From assembly GCF_029029505.1 (NCBI RefSeq), contig NZ_JAKJSD010000016.1, positions 36,662-100,661 of the forward strand: DNA of 64,000 nucleotides. The letters are read 5' to 3'. The position numbers and the translations under genes are program-made. The DNA is from Ancylomarina sp. DW003. Its GTDB lineage: Bacteria > Bacteroidota > Bacteroidia > Bacteroidales > Marinifilaceae. Shown here piece after piece: positions 25,979-35,162 of the stretch. The notes beneath the pieces were generated by a model. That model had not been told where the DNA came from and searched no databases. It saw only the letters and a list, made by a program, of their open reading frames with translations. Position 1 is the first letter of the stretch; every line of letters begins with the position of its first letter.

Positions 25979-27070
25979 ATGTCAGTAATTGCAAGGGATA
26001 TGAATAAGGTGGTGTTGGGAATGAGTGGTGGAACCGACTCATCGGTAACCGCTATGTTACTTCAGCAAAAAGGGTATGAAGTAATTGGCGTATCCTTATG
26101 GTTTTGGAATTCTCCTAAAGAGAATTCAAACACTTCTGACTTACCGGGTTTTATTGTTGATGCCCGGAATTTGGCTACCAAACTTGGTATTGAACATCAT
26201 GTGATTGATGCTCGAGATGAGTTTAAAGATGTTGTTATAGGTCAGTTTTTGCAAGAGTATCTGAATGGACGAACTCCGAGCCCTTGTATTCATTGTAACC
26301 CCAATTTAAAATGGCGTTTACTTTTAGATAAAGCTGATCAGTTAGGAGCAAATTATATTGCCACCGGGCATTATATTCAAATAGTTGAAGAAGAAGGAAC
26401 GTTTTATATTCATAAGGGAGATGATCCTGCAAAAGATCAATCCTATTTTCTATGGAATTTGAGTCAAGAAATTTTGTCCAGGACTTTAACGCCTCTTGGA
26501 GCCTATACAAAAACAGAAGTACGTGAAATGGCGACAAATTTTGGCTACAAAAAAGTAGCGACTAAGAAGGAAAGTATGGGAATCTGTTTTCTGGATGGAA
26601 TGGATTATCGCGATTTCCTGAAAAAGGAAATTGTAGATGTTGATGAGAAAATAGGGCAGGGGAAGATTGTAGATACTGAAGGGAAAGAGCTAGGTTGGCA
26701 CGAAGGCTATCCTTATTATACAATAGGCCAAAAACGAGGCCTCGATCTAAAAGAGAAAACGGGCTTGATGGTTAGTCGAATTGATGCTGAAAACAACACC
26801 TTGATTCTTGAAAAAAGAGAGCAGCTTAATAGAACAGAGTTCACGATAAGCCATTATTATTTGAATAATAAGGAAGACATTAATCTTTTAAATATCACAA
26901 CTGTAGTGCGCGGTTTGGGCTTGAATCCAGAAGGTTTTTCTATGCTAACTATTTTAAATGAAAGACAGATTAGCGTAAAACTTGAAAATCCGGCATGGGC
27001 AATTGCTCCGGGGCAACCAGTTGCCTTTTATATTGGAAATAAATTAATTGGTGGCGGTTTTGCCGAATAG
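25979..27070 (+). CDS. mnmA: tRNA-specific 2-thiouridylase
   Basis: The enzyme adds sulfur to U34 of tRNAs for Lys, Glu and Gln. The PP-loop GMSGGTDSS (about 14-22) binds ATP. The two catalytic cysteines are in SPCIHCNP (about 101-108) and MGICFLDG (about 199-206). YIATGHYIQI, KDQSYFLW and TIGQKRGL are family motifs, and the C-terminal beta domain completes the 363 residues. The second Met at 26000 (MNKVVLGMSGG) fits family N termini equally well and follows AAGGGA, so the true start may be there. It is a single gene; a palindromic repeat follows. Confidence 0.93.
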   Translation: MSVIARDMNKVVLGMSGGTDSSVTAMLLQQKGYEVIGVSLWFWNSPKENSNTSDLPGFIVDARNLATKLGIEHHVIDARDEFKDVVIGQFLQEYLNGRTPSPCIHCNPNLKWRLLLDKADQLGANYIATGHYIQIVEEEGTFYIHKGDDPAKDQSYFLWNLSQEILSRTLTPLGAYTKTEVREMATNFGYKKVATKKESMGICFLDGMDYRDFLKKEIVDVDEKIGQGKIVDTEGKELGWHEGYPYYTIGQKRGLDLKEKTGLMVSRIDAENNTLILEKREQLNRTEFTISHYYLNNKEDINLLNITTVVRGLGLNPEGFSMLTILNERQISVKLENPAWAIAPGQPVAFYIGNKLIGGGFAE

Positions 27071-27084
27071 TGATTAGATAATTT

Positions 27085-27217
27085 AACACCCTATCGTCTG
27101 GCGACACTTTCCCTGAGAGGGAAAGACTATTAAAAAAACTTAAAGTTTTCATTCGAGATATAATTTGAAATTTCTCCCATTAAAGGGGAGATGTCCGAAG
27201 GACAGAGGGGTGTTTTT
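27085..27217. repeat. interspersed palindromic element, copy 1
   Basis: A 133-bp element begins AACACCCTATCGTCTGGCGA and ends with GTCCGAAGGACAGAGGGGTG followed by TTTTT. Its ends are imperfect inverted repeats over about 34 bases. Internal stem-loops lie at the left (TTTCCCT/AGGGAAA) and right (CTCCC/GGGAG). A related copy lies at 32904-33073. There is no coding capacity. It resembles REP- or MITE-like non-autonomous elements seen between genes in Bacteroidota genomes. Confidence 0.7.
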
Positions 27218-27272
27218 AATCCCAGAATCATTTAGATTCTTGATCCTTTTTTTTGTAAAAATATAAACAGAT

Positions 27273-27518
27273 ATGACAACAAATACACAAAATATATTTT
27301 CAAATGGTGATGAGCTGATTAAAATTATCCAGATGCGAATGCCTTATGGCAAATATAAAGGCTGGTATATTTTAGATTTACCGGAGCGCTATATTGTTTG
27401 GTACCATCAAAAAGGCTTTCCTGCGGGAAAACTTGGCGAAATGTTAGGTGTTGTTTATGAAATTAAATTAAACGGACTAGAGGACATGATGCGCCCTCTA
27501 TGTCAGAAATATCGCTAG
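27273..27518 (+). CDS. DUF3820 family protein
   Basis: The 81-residue protein has the DUF3820 core MPYGKYKGWYILDLPERYIVWY (about 23-44) followed by KGFPAGKLGEMLG and a short helical tail. The G-K-Y-x-G and L-P-x-x-Y-x-x-W motifs are the family hallmarks. A Pseudomonas member was linked to quorum-sensing-regulated virulence, but no general function is established. It is soluble and acidic-neutral. It is a single gene between the palindromic element and the convergent LytTR regulator, whose stop is 1 base away. Confidence 0.8.
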   Translation: MTTNTQNIFSNGDELIKIIQMRMPYGKYKGWYILDLPERYIVWYHQKGFPAGKLGEMLGVVYEIKLNGLEDMMRPLCQKYR

Positions 27519-27519
27519 G

Positions 27520-28272
27520 CTAAAAACCCAATTGTTGCTTTAAAAGTTTGTAGCCATTTTTACTCACTTTCAGTTTTTCACCTGATTTAAGAACGAGCAT
27601 CCAACTGTCTTTTTCGTAAGGTTCCAATTTTGAAATTTCTTCTATTCGAATTAGATAGGAGCGATGAATACGGCAAAACTCTTTAGGATTAAGGTGAGTT
27701 TCGAAATATTTCATTGTTTTCTGTTTAAGGTAATGTCCATCATGTGTATAAATCATTACATAGTCATCCTGTGCTTCAAAATATCTGATTTCATCAACAG
27801 GTATGATATCAATTTTGTTTCGGGACTTTACAACAACTCGATTTAGCTTGTCTTTGTTTTTGTCATCGTGATTTTTAAGCTTCTCAATTGTATCCGATTC
27901 TTCTACCTGACTTTGTGTTCTATGAATTGCTTTTGCAATGGCATCTTCAAATCTTTCCTTAGAGAATGGTTTTAGAAGATAATCAACAGCATTGTGCTCA
28001 AAGGCTTTTATTGCATATTCGTTATAGGCAGTGGTAAATACAATATTGTAAGGCTTATCCAATAGTTCTAACAACTCAAAGCCTGTTAATTTAGGCATCT
28101 GAACATCAAGGAAAATTAAATCAGGATGCAGTTCATTAATAGCCTTTAGTCCTTGAAATCCATTAGAATATTCGCCGAGAATTTCAATTTGATTATTATC
28201 AGCTAAATAAGATTTTATAAGATCTCTGGCTAAGGATTCATCGTCGATGATTATAGTTTTAATTTTCTTCAT
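27520..28272 (-). CDS. LytTR-family response regulator
   Basis: The 250-residue protein has an N-terminal receiver with IIDDESLARDL, the phosphoacceptor Asp in LIFLDVQMPKLTG (about residue 55) and switch/Lys residues in VFTTAYNEYAIKAFEHNAVDYLLKPF. The C-terminal LytTR DNA-binding domain (about 145-250) includes VVKSRNKIDIIPVDEIRYFEAQDDYV and FCRIHRSYLIRI. The sensor kinase gene lies 61 bases upstream on the same strand, so this is the cognate regulator. The neighbouring LiaF-like membrane genes are plausible members of the same unit. Confidence 0.92.
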   Translation of the reverse strand: MKKIKTIIIDDESLARDLIKSYLADNNQIEILGEYSNGFQGLKAINELHPDLIFLDVQMPKLTGFELLELLDKPYNIVFTTAYNEYAIKAFEHNAVDYLLKPFSKERFEDAIAKAIHRTQSQVEESDTIEKLKNHDDKNKDKLNRVVVKSRNKIDIIPVDEIRYFEAQDDYVMIYTHDGHYLKQKTMKYFETHLNPKEFCRIHRSYLIRIEEISKLEPYEKDSWMLVLKSGEKLKVSKNGYKLLKQQLGF

Positions 28273-28333
28273 AATATGGGTTGCTTGTATTCTCTGACTC
28301 TTTAGAAGCTATATGCTGAATTCTTTAAATGAA

Positions 28334-29389
28334 TTAAATTGCTTGTGGAAACTCCAGATTTACGATGAATTTCGTTTCTTTTTTTGTTATATATAGCAAA
28401 TTGGTACTGCCATATATAAGATTAAGTCTTTCCTGTATGTTTTTTAAGCCAATGCCTTGCCCTTTTGTGGAAATAGCATCTTTATCAAAGTTATTTGAGA
28501 TTTGGAGATGAAGATTACTACCTTTCATTAGTGCTTTAGTTTTAATCTCAACAGGCTCTAAGCTCTCGTTAACTCCATGCTTAATTGCATTTTCGTATAT
28601 AGGTTGCAGAATTAAATTGGGAATTTTCTGAGTACAAATAGTATCATCAATATCAAAATCTAAGAGTAAACGATCTCCAAATCGCACCTTTTCTATTTCA
28701 AGGTATAAACGACTATTTTTCATTTCATTCTCAAGCGTATTTAATTCTTTAAGATCCTGATCAAGGGAGTATCTTAAAAAGGTGGAAAGCTTAACTAGCA
28801 TTTCTCTTGATTGCTCTGGGCGAACCAGAGTAAGCGAACTGACTGAGTTTAAGCTGTTGAATAAGAAATGTGGATTTATCTGCGATTTTAATGCGTTAAT
28901 TTCAGCTTCTCTAATGAGGCCTTTTAAATCGGCTTCATTTTCGATTTTTGATTTAAAATTTCTGTAATAAATAAAAGCATAATACACCATTATGATGTAA
29001 TCGTACAAGGCGAATAACATAAATGCCAACCAGTAATTGGGCATTAATATACTGGGGTGAGCACTGCTCTTATAATCGTCGTAAAACGAAGAGTGAATCA
29101 GATGTGTTAATGACATCCAAATCGTGACAGATATGATTGCTGCAGATAGATGATGTAAGAGAAAAGAAATAAGTCCTATTTTATCAATATCGATATATTT
29201 GACAATGTACCATATTGATGGTGCAATAATCAAAAGAGGTAAGGAAATACTTAATGATGAAATAATCGCATTCTCAGCTATTTGTCCTTGAAAATACCAA
29301 TCGATGACGAAAAGTAAGCTGGTAAAACCAAACCAAGCTCCTAGGAAAATGTAAATACCGTACCGATGCGAAAGAATAGGGTGCTCCAT
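28334..29389 (-). CDS. LytS-type sensor histidine kinase
   Basis: The 351-residue kinase has four hydrophobic segments in the first 145 residues. A His_kinase domain (PF06580) follows with the phosphoacceptor motif LKSQINPHFLFNSLNS (about 170-185), and then a HATPase domain with NLILQPIYENAIKHGV and GQGIGLKNIQERL. There is no periplasmic sensing domain, so the membrane part itself or a partner probably senses the signal. It is directly followed by the LytTR regulator and preceded by a LiaF-like gene 24 bases upstream on the same strand. Confidence 0.92.
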   Translation of the reverse strand: MEHPILSHRYGIYIFLGAWFGFTSLLFVIDWYFQGQIAENAIISSLSISLPLLIIAPSIWYIVKYIDIDKIGLISFLLHHLSAAIISVTIWMSLTHLIHSSFYDDYKSSAHPSILMPNYWLAFMLFALYDYIIMVYYAFIYYRNFKSKIENEADLKGLIREAEINALKSQINPHFLFNSLNSVSSLTLVRPEQSREMLVKLSTFLRYSLDQDLKELNTLENEMKNSRLYLEIEKVRFGDRLLLDFDIDDTICTQKIPNLILQPIYENAIKHGVNESLEPVEIKTKALMKGSNLHLQISNNFDKDAISTKGQGIGLKNIQERLNLIYGSTNLLYITKKETKFIVNLEFPQAI

Positions 29390-29413
29390 AATATTCTAAT
29401 CTTGTATATGGAT

Positions 29414-30157
29414 TTATTTAGATTGAGCGTATTTCGTTGATTTTATTTCGCAACCACCAAGGGCTACAAATCCTTTAATAATGAGTTCCTTTTTAGGTTC
29501 AACAATGTAATTAGGTGATGGTACTCTTTTGTCAGCAACACCGCCTAAAACAGCTGAAATATCAACTTTTACATCCCAATCTGGAGGTACAATAATTGAC
29601 GATCCGCCAAACATAGCAAACAGCTCAATTGTATTTGTACCTTCAGCCAATTGAGCATAGCTTAAATCAACTTCGCCACCACCAAACATACACGTGATTC
29701 TGCCTCCTTTAAAGTTTTTTGTATTAACGATTCTTTCGCCTCCACCAAATATATTCAATTCGTTAATGTAATCTGCTGAATCGTCGGTCTTGCAAGACAT
29801 GCTATTTTGACAAAAATTGCGCTTGCGAATAACCATAACACCTAATACGATTAAAATTACCGGCCAAAAAAAGCGATAAAGATCATAATGCCAATCAAAC
29901 ATTCGAGGCAGCAGAAATACGCCTCCAATTAGCATTAACGTAAATCCCGTAGTTCTGTCGTCTTTTACAAAAGCTAATAAGCTACCAATCACGACAAGGA
30001 TCATTGGCCATGAGAAAACGATTTTGTGTAGTTCATCAGGAATAAGATCTAAGTTGTTGAGGATTAAAGCACCTCCAAATAAGATTAATAAAACGCCAAA
30101 AATGGAACCTTTCTTTCCTTTATCAAAATCAGGTCTATTTCTATGATCTTTATACAT
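29414..30157 (-). CDS. LiaF-like transmembrane protein, long form
   Basis: The 247-residue protein has a cytoplasmic charged N terminus (MYKDHRNRPDFDKGKKG) and about four short transmembrane helices with repeated LFGGALILNNLDLIP and WPMILVVIG units (LiaI/LiaF transmembrane region). The C-terminal beta-rich domain (about 130-245: INELNIFGGGERIV, ITCMFGGGEVDLSYA, VKVDISAVLGGVAD) is like the cell-wall-active-antibiotic response domain of LiaF. LiaF inhibits the LiaS kinase in Bacillus. Here it sits just upstream of a LytS/LytTR pair, so a regulatory or envelope-sensing role is likely but inferred. Confidence 0.8.
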   Translation of the reverse strand: MYKDHRNRPDFDKGKKGSIFGVLLILFGGALILNNLDLIPDELHKIVFSWPMILVVIGSLLAFVKDDRTTGFTLMLIGGVFLLPRMFDWHYDLYRFFWPVILIVLGVMVIRKRNFCQNSMSCKTDDSADYINELNIFGGGERIVNTKNFKGGRITCMFGGGEVDLSYAQLAEGTNTIELFAMFGGSSIIVPPDWDVKVDISAVLGGVADKRVPSPNYIVEPKKELIIKGFVALGGCEIKSTKYAQSK

Positions 30158-30196
30158 AAGGTTAATTTTTATATTCTGGTTGATACGTGAACTATT

Positions 30197-30535
30197 TTAG
30201 TCATTATTAAACTTTTTACAAGTATTGGGGCGAATGATGTAACCAACGCCCATAAGGATTAGAATCGATGGCCAAAACCAGATGTCCCAATTTGCCGGTA
30301 ACAAAAAGAGATCATCGGCTAAGAAGTAGGCACCAATCGAAAAAACGATTAAACCTCCAATAATTTTTCCTCGAATAAAGACCATAAGAAGCCCGATTAA
30401 AATCAAGAAACTTTCCCACCTAAAAATATAATGGTGAATGTTTCGAGGTAAGAAATCAAAGTTGCTTAAGAAAATGGCAATTCCAATTAATATTAAAACT
30501 AAGCCAACAAACAAAGGTTTTCTATCTTTATACAT
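30197..30535 (-). CDS. LiaF-like transmembrane protein, short form
   Basis: The 112-residue protein contains about four transmembrane helices in the same repeating pattern as the next gene (LVLILIGIAIFLSNFDFLP, FLILIGLLMVF, WPSILILMGVGYII). It begins with MYKD like its neighbour, but it lacks the C-terminal beta domain. It appears to be a tandem duplicate restricted to the LiaI-LiaF transmembrane region. It lies 39 bases upstream of the long form on the same strand and is probably the first gene of the kinase/regulator transcript. Confidence 0.75.
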   Translation of the reverse strand: MYKDRKPLFVGLVLILIGIAIFLSNFDFLPRNIHHYIFRWESFLILIGLLMVFIRGKIIGGLIVFSIGAYFLADDLFLLPANWDIWFWPSILILMGVGYIIRPNTCKKFNND

Positions 30536-30754
30536 AAGGGGGATTTTAAATTATACTTGCTAAAGTACTAAAGACATAAGGATTTTACGAAAGCAAATCG
30601 GTTAGATACTGATTATTATCGGTGAAATTAGATATTAGGAAATTGGAAAAATTAATTGCCAGCAAGATAATATTTTCATTCGAATATAAGCGAAACCAAT
30701 ATGTCTGACTGTCAGTCGGGTTCGATTATTTTGTTTAGATTTAGATATAAATAG

Positions 30755-32812
<2,058 letters not shown>

Positions 32813-32903
32813 TTTTGCTCCCCATTAACTTACTGCAACAGGGGTTGTTCATAAAAATTCCCAATGGAAAAATGCATAAGCTTTGTTGTTATCTATTTCA
32901 AAT

Positions 32904-33073
32904 ACACCCTTTCGTCTGCCGATACTTCGTTCACTTCTAAATTATTTTAAAGGTGTTCACAATCTACGGTACCCTAAAAGGGAAAGATTTAGGTACAGGA
33001 CATAGAATATTAATTCAAAGTTTTGTTTTACTCTCCCTTTCTAGGGGAGATGTCCGAAGGACAGAGGGGGGGT
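32904..33073. repeat. interspersed palindromic element, copy 2
   Basis: About 170 bp, starting ACACCCTTTCGTCTGCCGAT and ending GATGTCCGAAGGACAGAGGG before GGGTTA. The right end shares AGGGGAGATGTCCGAAGGAC exactly with copy 1 at 27185-27204, and the left end is close to it. The middle differs and includes an extra inverted pair (GGTACC...GGTAC region). Same orientation as copy 1; non-coding. Confidence 0.7.
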
Positions 33074-33115
33074 TAATGATTGGTTATTTTATGAACAAGC
33101 TCTGCTTACTGCAAT

Positions 33116-33157
33116 AAAAAACATCCCAATTCATCTTTAATGAGTTGGGATGTTTTT
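33116..33157. terminator. bidirectional hairpin terminator
   Basis: AAAAAACATCCCAA (33116-33129) pairs with TTGGGATGTTTTT (33145-33157). Part of the loop (TTCAT/ATGAG) could extend the stem. It is flanked by A/T runs on both strands and serves the PAS kinase gene and possibly ligA. Confidence 0.7.
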
Positions 33158-33212
33158 GTATGCGGTTTCGAGAGCTGATTATTTGAATTGTCAGGTTATG
33201 TGAAACCTTTAT

Positions 33213-34733
33213 TTAAATTTTTTGTTTGGGGAGTGTAAAGGTGAAGTTACTGCCTTTGCCAACTTCACTTTCTGCCCAAATTTGGCCGTCATGTCTGATT
33301 ACAAATTCTTTACATAGCAAGAGTCCTAAGCCACTTCCTTTTTCGTTTGCCGTGCCATATGTTGTAAAACTCTCGTTAGCTTTAAAAAGTTTATGTAGAT
33401 TTTCTTTATCAATGCCAATGCCTTCGTCTTCAATACTTATTGTCCAAAGGTTTTCATTTTCGTTTATTGATATTCTGATATTTTTATTTTCGAGGGTAAA
33501 CTTAATGGCATTTGAAACCAGATTGCGAATTGTTGTGCTGAGCATATTCTTATCGGCGTATACAAATTGGTTTTCCGGAATGTTATTGTGAATTTGAATT
33601 GACTTTTTACCAGCAGCTTCACTGAGTAAATTTATTGTGGTATCTACAAGGGTTTTTAGTGAGATCTTTTCTGGTGTAAATGAAACTTCATTTTGTTGAC
33701 TTTTTGCCCATTCTAAAAGTATTTCCAATAAATCATAGGTGCTGCTTGATGCCGATTGAAGGGTTTCCAGTGTTTGAGTGAGATATTCTGTGTCAGATAA
33801 ATCGAAATCGGAAAGTATCAGGTCTATTAATGACTTTGAGGCTCCTATAGGCCCTCTTAAGTCGTGTCCTATAATTGAAAATAGTTTGTCTTTTGTTGCA
33901 TTTAAATCGTTTAGCTTTTTTTTCGTGCGTTCTAACTCCAGGTTTTTGAGTTCAATATCTCTTGTGTATCTTTTTTCTTCTTCTTCGAATGCTTTCCTTT
34001 GTGTGATGTCTATAATTGAAACCAAAATTTGAGTACCATTCTGGCTTTTTATCGGATTGAGTCCAATTTCAACAGGAAACTCATGACCATCTTTTTTAAT
34101 TGCAAAAAGATCACGGCCACTTCCCATTTGTCTGAACTCAGGTTTTTCGAAGAATTGTTCACGAAGTTTATCATGGTGCTTGTTAAAACGGTTTGGAATT
34201 AACTGTTCGGGTTTTAAACCAATGAGTTCTTCTCTTGTGTATCCAAATAATTTTTCGGTTTGTCGGTTAATTGTACTTATTTTTCCGGTAGAGTCGACCA
34301 GAATAATGGCATTGGGAACGGATTCAACAATCAAACGGAATTGTTGATCCCTTCTTTTCCTTTCCGAAATATCAATGATAGCTGCCATTACATATGTTTC
34401 AGCTTTGGTCGTTATTGTGTTTAGTCCAATTTCAACGGGAAATTCAGAGCCATCTTTTTTTATACCGTAGAGCTCTTTGCTTTGTCCCATCTGTCTGGAG
34501 ACAGGATTTTTGAAGAAGCCCTGAATCAGGTGTACATGTAGGTTTTTATACCTCGGAGGAAGAAGTGTTTCAAGAGGTTTTTCAATAAGCTCATTCTCTG
34601 TGTATTGAAAAAGGCTCTCAACTGATCGGTTAATGTAGACAATTTTACCTTGCTTGTTCACCAAAACCAAAGGGCTCGGTGATGCATTTAGCATTAGATG
34701 AAAGTTGAGTTCCTGTTCTATAGCCTGATCCAT
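33213..34733 (-). CDS. PAS-domain sensor histidine kinase
   Basis: I use the ATG at 34733 (506 residues); the longer frame to 34772 would need a TTG start. Two similar PAS domains follow each other (SPSPLVLVNKQGKIVYINRSVESLF and VPNAIILVDSTGKISTINRQTEKLF, about 15-250), each ending in an E-F-P-V-E-I-G-L strand. A coiled coil leads to HisKA with the phosphoacceptor in FSIIGHDLRGPIGASK (about 295). The HATPase domain has NLVSNAIKFT, DEGIGIDKENL and KGSGLGLLLCKEF. No transmembrane segment is seen, so it senses a cytoplasmic cue. No response regulator is adjacent. Confidence 0.9.
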   Translation of the reverse strand: MDQAIEQELNFHLMLNASPSPLVLVNKQGKIVYINRSVESLFQYTENELIEKPLETLLPPRYKNLHVHLIQGFFKNPVSRQMGQSKELYGIKKDGSEFPVEIGLNTITTKAETYVMAAIIDISERKRRDQQFRLIVESVPNAIILVDSTGKISTINRQTEKLFGYTREELIGLKPEQLIPNRFNKHHDKLREQFFEKPEFRQMGSGRDLFAIKKDGHEFPVEIGLNPIKSQNGTQILVSIIDITQRKAFEEEEKRYTRDIELKNLELERTKKKLNDLNATKDKLFSIIGHDLRGPIGASKSLIDLILSDFDLSDTEYLTQTLETLQSASSSTYDLLEILLEWAKSQQNEVSFTPEKISLKTLVDTTINLLSEAAGKKSIQIHNNIPENQFVYADKNMLSTTIRNLVSNAIKFTLENKNIRISINENENLWTISIEDEGIGIDKENLHKLFKANESFTTYGTANEKGSGLGLLLCKEFVIRHDGQIWAESEVGKGSNFTFTLPKQKI

Positions 34734-35162
34734 CGTATTAAATTGTTTGTTTTTAATAATCTGATTGTACAAGTATATATAAACTTACTATAATTTAACC
34801 ATAATTCAATGATTTTTGCTTGTTAATGTGTGATTGTCAGGTTCTTATTTCTATGTTTTTTGCTTTTAAATCTCTCTTTTGTTCTGAACTCATAATCGGA
34901 CATGAGGTGTTCGATATCGTACTGTGTGAAATAAGATGCTAATTTCTTTCGCCTTGACTTTGTGTGTTATATGATTTTCGGTACGAAAAATGAAGAGAGT
35001 TTCGTCGACCGCTTGTTTTTTGTGATGTTATATATATGGCTGTATATCGAATTTCGATTTCTCAATCATTAATAAACGTTAATTCTAAACTTGATTTGTA
35101 ACTAAAAACGTGGACATGGTGTCCAATAGTTAGATTTTTTAACCGACCTAAAAAAAGTGATT
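34734..35162. other. divergent intergenic region, no recognised element
   Basis: About 430 AT-rich bases separate the minus-strand PAS kinase and the plus-strand TonB-dependent barrel gene. I see no exact TAnnTTTG box at a convincing distance from either start, no long frame and no strong hairpin. Confidence 0.4.

Larger units (their letters stand above)
32813..33212. other. non-coding gap with element and terminator
   Basis: The 400 bases between convergent ligA and the PAS kinase hold the second palindromic element (32904-33073) and a hairpin terminator (33116-33157), both listed separately. No further frame or RNA is seen. Confidence 0.6.
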
